From a virus: a stretch of DNA of 48,227 bases. Positions 13,098 to 20,638 of the stretch are shown here, piece after piece (within the stretch, counting starts at the first letter, position 1; each line of letters opens with the position of its first letter). The stretch is taken from the IMG/VR virus record IMGVR_UViG_3300035698_013118, positions 1 through 48,227 of that record; one strand, given 5' to 3'. The translations under genes and the position numbers were made by a program. The notes under the pieces are model-generated. The model was not told where the DNA came from and made no database searches. It was given only the letters and a program-made list of their open reading frames with translations.

Positions 13098-13285
13098 GAT
13101 TCGCCCAGACCTACTGCAGCCAGTGTGGCCAAGAGCAGGGCCCGGGTGACAACGGCGTAAGCCACTGCCGCGACCACCTCAATGCTCACGTCCACCCGGT
13201 GTTCCGAGACATCTTGTCGGGGTTCTTCACACCGCAGCCGACCCGCGCGCCGGACGAGCGCCCACAGCCAGGAGACATGACATGA
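13094..13285 (+). CDS. Small Cys/His protein, 63 aa
   Basis: N-terminal YCSQCGQEQGPGDNGVSHCR gives Cys8-x2-Cys11 and a third Cys/His group (SHCRDHLNAHVH), a plausible zinc site. The C-terminal third is Pro-rich and disordered. Unknown role. Confidence 0.7.
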   Translation: MRFAQTYCSQCGQEQGPGDNGVSHCRDHLNAHVHPVFRDILSGFFTPQPTRAPDERPQPGDMT

Positions 13286-13473
13286 GCTTCTCACCCCTGC
13301 CCTTTGATTACTCCCGGTGCCAGCCGCAGCCGGGGCCAGTGGCCAACTGCCGGGCCTGCGCCAGGTGGGCTGACCACCCCAAACAAGTGTGGGGTGAGCG
13401 GACCCCGTTCGAGAGCCTGGACCCGACCGGCCCACATTGCGACTTCACCCCCGCAGACACCAAGCACCGCTAA
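13282..13473 (+). CDS. Small Cys-containing protein, 63 aa
   Basis: ATGA-coupled. Cysteines at residues 13, 23, 26 and 53 (SRCQPQ, NCRACARWADHP, HCDF), with the NCRACARW pair suggesting a metal site. Pro-rich and probably little ordered otherwise. It lies directly after another Cys/His protein of identical length, so the two may be partners or old duplicates. Confidence 0.7.
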   Translation: MSFSPLPFDYSRCQPQPGPVANCRACARWADHPKQVWGERTPFESLDPTGPHCDFTPADTKHR

Positions 13474-13480
13474 CCCACCC

Positions 13481-13494
13481 GCCCCGACTGGGGC
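13481..13494 (+). promoter_or_regulatory. CRAYUG leader hairpin before 13512
   Basis: GCCCC-GACT-GGGGC; 17 bases to the GTG start with CGGAG between. Confidence 0.7.
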
Positions 13495-13511
13495 ATTAAC
13501 CGGAGACCAAA

Positions 13512-13835
13512 GTGATCAACCTCACCGACTTCACCGAGCGCATCGTCACGCTCAGCACAGCCCACATCCCCAAGCACACCGCTGCCGCGCTCGGCAAGTA
13601 CCGCGAAGACTGCGTGGTGGCCGAGTTGTGGGGCCACATCCACTACGAACCCTGGGGCGACTTCGGCTGGATCATCTGGGCCAGTTCAGAGTGTTGCGAG
13701 GACGCCCTGGCACCCCACCCCGAACTGGCAGCCCTGATGGCCATGTGCGCCGAGCGGCGCATCCAGTGGCTGCGACTGGACTGCGACGCCCCGCCCCACC
13801 CTGAGTTGCCGACTTTTGAATGGGAGCCGACATGA
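13512..13835 (+). CDS. Hypothetical protein, 107 aa
   Basis: GTG start at 13512, set by the leader spacing. Contains VVAELWGHIHYEPWGDFGWI and CCEDALAPHPELAALMAMCA, and ends in an acidic Trp-containing tail. Two adjacent cysteines in the centre. No family recognised. Overlaps the next start by ATGA. Confidence 0.75.
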   Translation: MINLTDFTERIVTLSTAHIPKHTAAALGKYREDCVVAELWGHIHYEPWGDFGWIIWASSECCEDALAPHPELAALMAMCAERRIQWLRLDCDAPPHPELPTFEWEPT

Positions 13836-14212
13836 ACTACATCAAGACCGCCGACGGCGAAATCTCCACCTTCGACATCTGCCAAGCCTACATGCAGCTG
13901 GAGTCCGACTTCAACGTCGACGGCTTGCTGCGTGAGCGCCCCAGCAACCAGCGCCGGCGCGAGTCGATCGGCTGCCAGCTGGCCCGCCTGAAGTTCAACC
14001 CCGGCATGCGCTGGGTTGACATTGTGAGCTTCGACAACGACGCCGACGACGAGGACGAAGACCGAGATGTGCGCTGGATCTACCTCAACAAGTTGATGGA
14101 GTGGGGGCTGCCCGCCGACGAGGGCCTGCTTGCCGCCATCAATAGGCTGTTCGTCCGCGACTGGCTCCTGGCCAACTTTCCCGCCTACGCCTGCACCGAG
14201 GTGGCGGCATGA
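13832..14212 (+). CDS. Acidic hypothetical protein, 126 aa
   Basis: ATG at 13832 overlaps the previous stop. Starts MNYIKTADGEISTFDICQAY and has a long acidic loop (DNDADDEDEDRDVRW) before helices near the C-terminus. An N-terminal 'TADGEIST' beta-hairpin is followed by a helix carrying an ERPSNQRRRESIGCQLARL segment that is strongly basic, so the protein is bipolar. Function unknown. Confidence 0.75.
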   Translation: MNYIKTADGEISTFDICQAYMQLESDFNVDGLLRERPSNQRRRESIGCQLARLKFNPGMRWVDIVSFDNDADDEDEDRDVRWIYLNKLMEWGLPADEGLLAAINRLFVRDWLLANFPAYACTEVAA

Positions 14213-14445
14213 AGATGAATTTTTCCAGGGTCACGCGGCCGGGCCGAGCGGGAATATCCATGAGCCTCGGAGAGCTTGACGAGCATTTCAAGCTGAAGCC
14301 GGGCACCTGCTTTGGCAGCATCGTCAGGCCGGCCGAGGGGCTCGCCCCACCCAAGGCATCCAACTTGAACGCTTCGTCCGGCAAGAACCTGTACCGCGTC
14401 GGCGAGTTCCGCCAATATCTTCAACTTCGAGGAAAACTGCAATGA
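14209..14445 (+). CDS. Basic hypothetical protein, 78 aa
   Basis: ATGA-coupled. Net basic, Gly/Pro/Ser-containing (RVTRPGRAGISMSLGELDEH), with a short central helix and a basic C-terminus (YLQLRGKLQ). No recognisable motif. AT content is a little higher at its start than in the flanking genes. Confidence 0.7.
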   Translation: MKMNFSRVTRPGRAGISMSLGELDEHFKLKPGTCFGSIVRPAEGLAPPKASNLNASSGKNLYRVGEFRQYLQLRGKLQ

Positions 14446-14672
14446 CCATGAACCCCTTCAAGAAACCCGACATCGCCCGCGTCCTGCAAGACCAGATCTA
14501 CGAGGCGCAGCGAGCACTGATCGACGCCGCGGCGAGCACCGAGATGGCCCGCGCCCACCTTGAGCGGGCCCGTGCCAGTCAACTCTACTGCGAGACCCGC
14601 CTGACCACCCTGCGAGCCATGACCAAGCCCTGCCACGTGCTGGGCGCACTTTCATCACTGGAGTCAACATGA
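14442..14672 (+). CDS. Helical hypothetical protein, 76 aa
   Basis: Begins MTMNPFKKPDIARVLQDQIY and is almost entirely one long helix with a coiled-coil pattern (EAQRALIDAAASTEMARAHL, RARASQLYCETRLTTL). Proteins of this layout are common in phages of beta-proteobacteria, with no known function. ATGA overlaps at both ends. Confidence 0.8.
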   Translation: MTMNPFKKPDIARVLQDQIYEAQRALIDAAASTEMARAHLERARASQLYCETRLTTLRAMTKPCHVLGALSSLEST

Positions 14673-14950
14673 ACACGATCAAATTTTCCCTGCTCGCCAC
14701 TGCGCTGGCCTTCGCCTTTTCCGCGCAGGCCGCACGCCCGTCTGCAGAGCTTCGCAAGACCTGCGCAGATCTGGGCGAGATAGCCACACAGCTTGCCGGC
14801 TTCAACCGAAGAGGCGTACCCATCGGCCAGGCTGTACGCCTCGTTCAGGGCGGCCCATCGATACTGCTCGACCTTGTCCAAGATGCCTACGCTTTGCCGA
14901 TCAACCCCAACCCAACCCTCGACGCGAGAGCCGTGGGGAAGTTTGGGTAA
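14669..14950 (+). CDS. Exported hypothetical protein, 93 aa
   Basis: A clean Sec signal peptide is visible: basic N-terminus, hydrophobic core and Ala-Gln-Ala cleavage site (MNTIKFSLLATALAFAFSAQ, A). The mature part is helical with a single Cys (RKTCADLGEIATQLAGFNRR), so no internal disulfide. A small periplasmic protein made from an early cluster could act in superinfection exclusion, but that is inference. The stop at 14950 is followed by a 79-base gap with no clear structure. Confidence 0.75.
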   Translation: MNTIKFSLLATALAFAFSAQAARPSAELRKTCADLGEIATQLAGFNRRGVPIGQAVRLVQGGPSILLDLVQDAYALPINPNPTLDARAVGKFG

Positions 14951-15029
14951 GCTGCGGAAATCCTGGGCTTGAGGGGGCGCTGATCAGCTCCAAGAAGTCC
15001 ACCCGACCACCTACATCTGAAAGCTGAAC

Positions 15030-15275
15030 ATGAAGACCAAATTCACCGTCGTGCTGATGCGCCCCGACTACCGCGCTGACCCGTACGGCCAGGACTGCTA
15101 CGTCGCACGTGTCGAAGCTGTGAACGCCTACCGCGCTCGTGAGGAAGCCCAGAAAGAGGCGTGGAAGTACGACAACAAGGACCTTGGCGAGACGAGTGGC
15201 TTCTCCGACGACTACCACTCGCTCCTCGTTTTCGAGGGGCACCAGGAAGTGAAGCTGTTCGGCTTCCAGGCCTGA
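15030..15275 (+). CDS. Hypothetical protein, 81 aa
   Basis: Begins MKTKFTVVLMRPDYRADPYG. Alpha/beta fold: strand, helix (YRAREEAQKEAW), then strand (HSLLVFEGHQEVKLFGF). It resembles a phage family in which 'A..A...A' helices follow DCYVARVEA-like strands. No GGAG; AAAGCTGAAC precedes the ATG, so initiation is weaker than for neighbours. Confidence 0.75.
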   Translation: MKTKFTVVLMRPDYRADPYGQDCYVARVEAVNAYRAREEAQKEAWKYDNKDLGETSGFSDDYHSLLVFEGHQEVKLFGFQA

Positions 15276-15290
15276 CCCAGACTAACCCCA

Positions 15291-15324
15291 GGCCGAAAGG
15301 CCATCAACCCGCCTCGATTGAGGC
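15291..15324 (+). promoter_or_regulatory. GAAA-loop hairpin plus CRAYUG leader hairpin before 15343
   Basis: GGCC-GAAA-GGCC (15291-15302, a GNRA tetraloop) then GCCTC-GATT-GAGGC (15311-15324), 18 bases before the ATG. Confidence 0.65.
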
Positions 15325-15342
15325 AACTTTCGGAGTCCAACT

Positions 15343-16044
15343 ATGGCAAAACTCGCCAGGAATTACCACGCCCAACTGACCCTGAAGTCGGCCAACGCCA
15401 AGACCGGCCCAATACCCGTCAGCGTCACCGCCAGCGACAGCTGCCCGCCGTCCTGCTCCTTCATGGGCAACGGCTGCTACGCCGAGTCCGGCCCACTTGC
15501 CCTGCACTGGGCCAAGGTCAACACCGGTGAGCGCGGCATGCCGTGGCAGATGTTCTGCGACGCCATCGACACGCTGCCGGCCAACCAGCTGTGGCGCCAC
15601 AACGCCGCTGGCGACCTGCCCGGGCACGACAACGTGATCGACGGCGTGGCGCTCGGCATGCTGGTCAAGGCCAACGCCGGCAAGCGCGGCTTCACCTACA
15701 CCCACTACCCACCCACGCCGGGCAACGTCAGCGCCGTGGCCATGGCCAACGCTGCCGGCTTCACCGTCAACTTCTCCGCCGACTCGGCAAGTGAGGCTGA
15801 CGCGCTGTGCGACCTGGGCGTGGGCCCGGTCGTCTGTGTGCTCCCCAGCACCCAGACAACGAACAGCAAGACGCCCGCCGGACGCAAGGTGGTGGTGTGC
15901 CCCGCCACCGTCCGAGACGACACCAGCTGCGCCGACTGCGGCCTGTGCCAAGTGCAGCGAGACACCGTGATCGGCTTCCCCGCCCACGGCAGCAGCTACC
16001 GCCGGGTCGACATCCGCCTGCTTTCCAAAACCCGCGTCGCCTGA
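15343..16044 (+). CDS. Conserved Cys-cluster phage protein, 233 aa (DUF7227-like; possible iron-sulfur protein)
   Basis: The protein contains NAKTGPIPVSVTASDSCPPS followed by CSFMGNGCYAESGPLALHW, then LWRHNAAGDLPGHD, FTYTHYPPTPGN and a C-terminal CADCGLCQV. These blocks define a phage family I recall as DUF7227. Cysteines near the N-terminus (SCPPSC, GCYAE) and the CxxCxxC near residue 200 could ligate an iron-sulfur cluster or zinc; related phage Gp37/Gp68-type proteins are radical-SAM-like, but no canonical CxxxCxxC is present, so enzymatic activity is unproven. Confidence 0.65.
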   Translation: MAKLARNYHAQLTLKSANAKTGPIPVSVTASDSCPPSCSFMGNGCYAESGPLALHWAKVNTGERGMPWQMFCDAIDTLPANQLWRHNAAGDLPGHDNVIDGVALGMLVKANAGKRGFTYTHYPPTPGNVSAVAMANAAGFTVNFSADSASEADALCDLGVGPVVCVLPSTQTTNSKTPAGRKVVVCPATVRDDTSCADCGLCQVQRDTVIGFPAHGSSYRRVDIRLLSKTRVA

Positions 16045-16054
16045 CGCATCGCCT

Positions 16055-16068
16055 GCCCCGATTGGGGC
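16055..16068 (+). promoter_or_regulatory. CRAYUG leader hairpin before 16086
   Basis: GCCCC-GATT-GGGGC; 17 bases to the ATG with AGGAG between. Confidence 0.7.
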
Positions 16069-16085
16069 ATTTTCAGGAGTTCAAC

Positions 16086-16544
16086 ATGGCCAACAAATCA
16101 ATCAGTCACAAGGCAGACGTCATCGACAGCCGCAACGTCATCGCCCGCATCGACGATTTGGGGGGTTCCTTTCAGGACGCCTACGACACCTTCGTCGAGG
16201 AGTACACCGGCCCAGGCGAGGCACTCCCTGACTTCGATGACTGGCTCACCGAGATCAGCCAAGCCGACGACCACATCGACCAGGACGACGCCATCGAGCT
16301 GATCGAGCTGCGCAAGCTGGCCACCCAGTGCGAGAGCTACGGCAGCTGGAGCAGCGGCGAGGAGTTGATCCGCCGCCGCCACTTCGTCCGGTACATCAAG
16401 GAGTGGTCCAGGAGCGTCAACGCTGTCTCTGACAACGACGACTGGCTCTACAACCACATCGACTGGGACGCCGCCGCCGCAGAGCGTGAGGCCGACTACA
16501 TGGAGGCCACCTTCAAAGGCAAGACGTTCCTGATGCGCGCTTGA
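16086..16544 (+). CDS. Conserved phage protein of ArdA-like appearance, 152 aa
   Basis: The C-terminal half (ESYGSWSSGEELIRRRHFVR, then WLYNHIDWDAAAAEREADYM, ending FKGKTFLMRA) matches a widespread phage family where a 'W..G..lI....F..Y' segment is followed by 'iDWe.AA..l..DY....f.G..y..R'. The family is acidic and sometimes discussed beside antirestriction proteins, but I know of no proven function. Residues 1-60 are a separate acidic segment. GGAG precedes the ATG. Confidence 0.75.
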   Translation: MANKSISHKADVIDSRNVIARIDDLGGSFQDAYDTFVEEYTGPGEALPDFDDWLTEISQADDHIDQDDAIELIELRKLATQCESYGSWSSGEELIRRRHFVRYIKEWSRSVNAVSDNDDWLYNHIDWDAAAAEREADYMEATFKGKTFLMRA

Positions 16545-16576
16545 CACCCACCCCCAAACCACATAACACCCAACCC

Positions 16577-16590
16577 GCCCCGACTGGGGC
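16577..16590 (+). promoter_or_regulatory. CRAYUG leader hairpin before 16607
   Basis: GCCCC-GACT-GGGGC; 16 bases to the ATG with AGGAG between. Last strong member of the family. Confidence 0.7.
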
Positions 16591-16606
16591 ATTCCAGGAG
16601 TCCAAC

Positions 16607-17638
16607 ATGATTTCCATCGAAACCCGCGACTACACCGGCGTCACCAGCGAGCAAGTCATCGCCGAGATGCTCAAGGAGAACACGGGAAGCGCCCTGTGCG
16701 ACAGCGGCGGGGCTTACGGCCGCAACTGGTCGCGCAACGCCGGCCGCGACTTCGCCACCGACCCCAAGTGCACCACGCGCTGGGACGTGATCGAGACCGC
16801 CAAGGCGTCCCGCGTCAGCGTCTCCTCCACTGTAAGCCTCTACCACTGGATGGTCGCCCACCTGGAGTTCGACGCCGAGCTGCAGCAGGATCTCGACACT
16901 TTCATGGCCGAGGAAGGGCTTGGGGACCTGGAGGCCGCCGACAACTTCGCCCAGCACCTGTTCGATGCCGAGCGGCTGGCCAGCGAGCCCTACTGCGTCA
17001 ACACCTCCAACCCCGTAGACGACGTCAACCTCTCGCAAGTCTTGCAGTTCCACGTCATCACCATCGACGGCGACTACGAGCCCACGCACCTGATCCTGAC
17101 GGTGCACGGCGGCTGCGACGTGCGCGACGGCTACACCGACCCCAAGTGCTTCCGGCTGCGCACCGAGTACGACGAGGCGATGAGCAACGCCAGGGCCAGC
17201 TACCTGGTCGCCGGGGAAGATGGCTGGCACATCCCGGACGGTTGCTGGCGCGACATCGAGCGCTCCGAGCAGAACGCCACCGCTCACAGGAACCCGCTCG
17301 ACCTGCCCGCCTACACCCCGCACAGCCTGATGCAGCGCGCCGAGGAAGAGTGGGACGTGCCCGAGGCACTGCAGGACCTGAAAGACATGCACGAGGCGAT
17401 CTACCGGGGCGACCTCCAACTCAACCGCCTGAAGGCGCAGGCCACCCGCAACCAACCCGAGGAGACGCTGCTTGAGCATCTGCAGGCTGGGCGCGACGAG
17501 ATGAGGGAGAAGGTCTTCGAGGCCGTCGCCGAACTCTCCGAGGAACTTGCCGAGGACTTCATCTACGTCGAGGCCGGGCGCGCCTGGCTGGTGGTCGACG
17601 GATCTGCTGACGAGCTCAAGGTTGAAGTGAGCTTCTGA
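16607..17638 (+). CDS. Large conserved phage protein, 343 aa, unknown function
   Basis: Near the N-terminus NTGSALCDSGGAYGRNWSRN is the hallmark of a phage protein seen in many genomes (NTG..lcDSGGaYGR.W.RN). The middle contains EPTHLILTVHGGCDVRDGY, again conserved in that family, and the C-terminal 100 residues are an acidic helical region (EETLLEHLQAGRDEMREKVF). No catalytic motif is known. It is the largest product of the accessory region and its last gene. Confidence 0.8.
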   Translation: MISIETRDYTGVTSEQVIAEMLKENTGSALCDSGGAYGRNWSRNAGRDFATDPKCTTRWDVIETAKASRVSVSSTVSLYHWMVAHLEFDAELQQDLDTFMAEEGLGDLEAADNFAQHLFDAERLASEPYCVNTSNPVDDVNLSQVLQFHVITIDGDYEPTHLILTVHGGCDVRDGYTDPKCFRLRTEYDEAMSNARASYLVAGEDGWHIPDGCWRDIERSEQNATAHRNPLDLPAYTPHSLMQRAEEEWDVPEALQDLKDMHEAIYRGDLQLNRLKAQATRNQPEETLLEHLQAGRDEMREKVFEAVAELSEELAEDFIYVEAGRAWLVVDGSADELKVEVSF

Positions 17639-17652
17639 CCGGCCTGCGGCCA

Positions 17653-17680
17653 CAACTGAAACTGCAACTGAAACTGAAAC
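17653..17680 (+). promoter_or_regulatory. ACTGAAACTG repeat leader
   Basis: Repeats of AACTGAAACTG fill the gap before the ATG at 17694. The 13-mer ACTGAAACTGAAA (17667-17679) recurs exactly at 25753-25765 in front of the 25782 gene, so it may be a shared regulatory or translation signal. Confidence 0.4.
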
Positions 17681-17693
17681 AGGACAACAACAC

Positions 17694-18002
17694 ATGCGTC
17701 AGACAAACTTTTTTCGGGTAGAGCGCTCCGGTGGCCAGTGGGCCATCACCGACCCAGATGTGGGCGGGCCAGCAGTGCTCGTGGATGCGGCCGTCGTGGC
17801 CGCCACCGAAATTGGGCGAGATTACGTCGAGGGTTTTTTGGTGGGGGTTCACGGTGTGAACCAAGCCGATGTCGAAGGTGCCCCGCAGTGGGCCCTGCGC
17901 GCCATCGGCATCTCTGCCCATCTGGCCGGCTTTGCCGCGCCGCGCGGCACCCGCCGCGTGCAACTGACGCAGGACGGTCGCATTGACCGAGACATCAGAT
18001 GA
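17694..18002 (+). CDS. Hypothetical protein, 102 aa
   Basis: Begins MRQTNFFRVERSGGQWAITD, a beta-rich N-terminus, followed by an Ala/Val-rich helix and a basic C-terminus (GTRRVQLTQDGRIDRDIR). AGGA lies 11 bases before the ATG. ATGA-coupled to the next gene; together with the next it leads into the DNA ligase gene. Not recognised. Confidence 0.75.
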   Translation: MRQTNFFRVERSGGQWAITDPDVGGPAVLVDAAVVAATEIGRDYVEGFLVGVHGVNQADVEGAPQWALRAIGISAHLAGFAAPRGTRRVQLTQDGRIDRDIR

Positions 18003-18328
18003 CCGATTGGCTGAAGGACGGACCTCTGCACGAGGCAGGGGGCTTCAGCGTTGCCCGAGGCGGTGTGCAGATCCTCCTCGGCTACACGATCTCCAAGAGC
18101 GGACCTGTCCAGCTCTATGCGATCGAGAAGATGGGAGACCTGGCTCCCCGCATCTGGCTGAGCAGGTGGACCACGCGAGAGAGCGCGGTCCGAGACGCAG
18201 AAGACATGGTCTGCGTGATCGAGGAGTACCTCGACCAGATCAACGCACCCGTCCGCCCAGACGAAAACCTGGGACTGGACGATTTCATCGAACACCTTTC
18301 ACTGAGAATTTCAAATGGACTTCACTGA
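17999..18328 (+). CDS. Hypothetical protein, 109 aa
   Basis: Alpha/beta protein (GGVQILLGYTISKSGPVQLY, then ESAVRDAEDMVCVIEEYLDQ helix) with an acidic C-terminal helix. It overlaps both neighbours, including 14 bases of the ligase gene, so it is probably translated with the ligase. Function unknown. Confidence 0.75.
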   Translation: MTDWLKDGPLHEAGGFSVARGGVQILLGYTISKSGPVQLYAIEKMGDLAPRIWLSRWTTRESAVRDAEDMVCVIEEYLDQINAPVRPDENLGLDDFIEHLSLRISNGLH

Positions 18329-19685
18329 CCGCTTTCACGACACACTGGCCCGCCTCGCTGACACGCCCGGCAAGAAGGACAAGGAGGCCATCGTCTCGGG
18401 CATGAGCCTGGGCGAGATCTCCTTCGTGGCGTATGCCTTGGACCCCACCAAGCCCTTCTACATCGCCAAGCTCCCGCTGCCGGAGTGGGTACTGGACGGG
18501 CGCGGTCTGGACATGGTGCTGGACATGGGGCTGCTGCGTGCACTGACCGAACGGACGATCACAGGCAACGCTGCCCTGCTGCGCATCGCTGAGCACTTCA
18601 GCCAACTCAACTGGAAGGCCGCGTCGATCTTGCACCGCTGCATCCTGAAGGACCTGCGCTGCGGCGTCGGCGCCGGCACCATCAACCGCGTGCACCCCGG
18701 AGCCGTGCCAGACTTCGCCTACATGCGCTGCTCCCTGCCCAAGGACGCCAAGCTTGACCAGTGGCCCTGGGCCCAAGGCGTGTTCAGCCAGCTCAAAGCA
18801 GACGGCATGTTCGCCCGGATCCGGGTCGAGAACGGCGCCGCCCAGATTACCTCGCGCCAGGGTCTCACCTTTCCACGCGGAGCGCTGGCCGACATCGAGC
18901 GCGCCGCGCTGGAGCTGTTCCCCGACGGCGGCGTTGAACTGCACGGCGAACTCACCATCAGGCAAGACGGCAAGCTGATGCACCGGAAGGACAGCAACGG
19001 TATCCTGAACAGCATGCAAGACGGCGGTGGGCTTCCCGAGGCCTGTACCGTCATGTACGACGCCTGGGACTTGGTGCCGGCACGCCTTGCAGTGCCCGGC
19101 GGCCGAGACGAGACGCCCTATGTCAAGCGCTTCGCCGCGCTGCTCGACGTGGTGCGCAGCAGGCTCCAGGCCGTCATCGACGTCATCGAATACCGGATGG
19201 TGTACTCCCGCGCCGAGGCAGCGCAACACTTCAGCGAGACCTTGGCCAAGGGCCTGGAGGGCACCGTGGTCAAGCACTCCGGCATGCCCTGGTTTGACGG
19301 CGATAGCAAATTTCAAGTGAAGTACAAGGTCGAGTTCGAGGTCGACCTGAAGATCACAGGCTTCAACCCTGGCGAGCCGGGCAAGCGCACCGAGGCCACG
19401 TTCGGCAGCCTCATCTGCGAGAGCGCCTGCGGCACGCTGCAGGTAGGCGTGAGCGGACTCAAGCGGGAGATGGAGACCTACCTCCACGAGAACCGAGCCC
19501 TTGTCACCGGTGGCGTCATCACGGTGCGCGCCAACGACATCGTCATGCCCTCTGACAGCAGCACACTCTACGCCCTGTCCCACCCGCGGTTCGTCGAGCT
19601 GCGGCGCGACAAGGGCGAGGCAGACACCCTGCCCCACATCATCAACCAACTGGAAGCGGCGAGAGCCGGGAAAGCGACAACGTGA
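18315..19685 (+). CDS. ATP-dependent DNA ligase
   Basis: 456 aa, a normal length for phage ATP ligases (T4 gp30 is 487). The nucleotidyltransferase motif I is KADG with the AMP-accepting lysine at residue 161 (QLKADGMFAR). Further motifs: ELHGELTI (III), LEGTVVKHSG (IV) and FQVKYKVEFEVDLKI (V). The N-terminal 150 residues are the helical DNA-binding domain and the C-terminal 120 the OB-fold. It seals nicks during replication and repair in the cytoplasm. The ATG overlaps the upstream gene; the stop overlaps the next GTG. Confidence 0.93.
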   Translation: MDFTDRFHDTLARLADTPGKKDKEAIVSGMSLGEISFVAYALDPTKPFYIAKLPLPEWVLDGRGLDMVLDMGLLRALTERTITGNAALLRIAEHFSQLNWKAASILHRCILKDLRCGVGAGTINRVHPGAVPDFAYMRCSLPKDAKLDQWPWAQGVFSQLKADGMFARIRVENGAAQITSRQGLTFPRGALADIERAALELFPDGGVELHGELTIRQDGKLMHRKDSNGILNSMQDGGGLPEACTVMYDAWDLVPARLAVPGGRDETPYVKRFAALLDVVRSRLQAVIDVIEYRMVYSRAEAAQHFSETLAKGLEGTVVKHSGMPWFDGDSKFQVKYKVEFEVDLKITGFNPGEPGKRTEATFGSLICESACGTLQVGVSGLKREMETYLHENRALVTGGVITVRANDIVMPSDSSTLYALSHPRFVELRRDKGEADTLPHIINQLEAARAGKATT

Positions 19686-20122
19686 TCATCAATTACTCAC
19701 CACACACCCACGACGACTACGGCTGGACGCGCAAGAGCCACCTGCTCATGGATCCACCGGTCTGGAACCTTGGCTGGCTGTCCTGGGACTTCACCCAGGG
19801 CCCGCACCCAGACCACAATTTCAGCGTCGTCTGCTACCACTCAGCCAACCACCAGCTTGACGGCGGCGGGCGCGTCGCCCCCGGCATGGTGCCGGATCAC
19901 AAGCTGGTGCGCAGCCTGATGGCGCTTGCGCCCCAGGCCATGCTGCAGCGCCTGGTGCGCAGTCCGGCGTTCCCCAAGCTCGAGCTGTACCAGGCCTACG
20001 GGCCAGGCTGGGTGTCGAGCTTCATGGCGCGCTCGATGACGTGGCAAGACCCAAGAATCGACCACAACAGGGACGATGTGCGGGATACTTCGCAAGCCCT
20101 GGCGCTGTTGTCCAGGTTTTGA
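19682..20122 (+). CDS. Hypothetical protein, 146 aa
   Basis: GTG start overlapping the ligase stop (GTGA). His/Trp-rich N-terminal half (SPHTHDDYGWTRKSHLLMDP, NLGWLSWDFTQGPHPDHNF), which might suggest metal binding, followed by a helical region (HKLVRSLMALAPQAMLQRLV). No family recognised. Confidence 0.7.
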   Translation: MIINYSPHTHDDYGWTRKSHLLMDPPVWNLGWLSWDFTQGPHPDHNFSVVCYHSANHQLDGGGRVAPGMVPDHKLVRSLMALAPQAMLQRLVRSPAFPKLELYQAYGPGWVSSFMARSMTWQDPRIDHNRDDVRDTSQALALLSRF

Positions 20123-20139
20123 GTCCAAGGAGATCACCA

Positions 20140-20361
20140 ATGGCAACCCTGAATCGAGCCCAGGCCAAGCGCCTGGTTGATGCCGGTGCTGCAACGCAGT
20201 TCACCGTCAACTACAACGCCGAGAACAACACCACCTACGGCGTGCTGAACAACATTGGCTCGGGCAAAGCAGACCTGCATCGGGTCGACCACTACCCGAT
20301 CGGCACAGGCGACCTGCGGGGCGAAGTGCCTGAGACGACACCAACATTTGACCGAACCTGA
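20140..20361 (+). CDS. Hypothetical protein, 73 aa
   Basis: AAGGAG precedes the ATG at 20140. Starts with a helix (NRAQAKRLVDAGAATQ), then a polar, Asn-rich beta segment (YNAENNTTYGVLNNIGSG). Thr/Asp-rich end. Not recognised. Confidence 0.7.
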   Translation: MATLNRAQAKRLVDAGAATQFTVNYNAENNTTYGVLNNIGSGKADLHRVDHYPIGTGDLRGEVPETTPTFDRT

Positions 20362-20370
20362 AAGAACCGC

Positions 20371-20583
20371 ATGAACAAAGAGCTTGCCCTCGCCGTCGCT
20401 GCTGAGACCGGGGACGACCCCGACAAGGTCGAGGCCGTGGTCCGTGCCCACCAGAACAACTACCCCGGCTCCTGGCGGGACTGGGAGATGGCCGAGAAAG
20501 TGCCCAGCATGGTCAAGCTGATGCGCACTGCGCGGGACGCCAAAGAGACATCACCCGAGCGCATCGCCCGACTCGACTGGTAA
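20371..20583 (+). CDS. Hypothetical protein, 70 aa
   Basis: Helical acidic protein with the segment ETGDDPDKVEAVVRAHQNNY followed by WRDWEMAEKVPSMVKLM. The ribosome-binding site is weak (GAAAGAACCGC). It resembles small proteins preceding helicase genes in other phages only in position. Function unknown. Confidence 0.7.
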   Translation: MNKELALAVAAETGDDPDKVEAVVRAHQNNYPGSWRDWEMAEKVPSMVKLMRTARDAKETSPERIARLDW

Positions 20584-20596
20584 ACCCAACCCCATC

Positions 20597-20610
20597 CCGT
20601 CAACTGGCGG
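20597..20610 (+). promoter_or_regulatory. Divergent CRAYUG hairpin before 20639
   Basis: CCGTC-AACT-GGCGG with one U-G pair; 28 bases from the ATG and no GGAG, so an outlying or decayed family member. Confidence 0.35.
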
Positions 20611-20638
20611 ATCTACCCCTCTCCCGAAGTACAAAACC

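Noticed and set aside
1013-16590. Leader hairpins as N4-type virion RNA polymerase promoters
   Set aside because: N4 promoter hairpins have three-base loops and start transcription about 12 bases downstream; here the loop has four bases, the spacing is to the start codon with GGAG between, and no virion RNA polymerase gene is visible. Not fully excluded.
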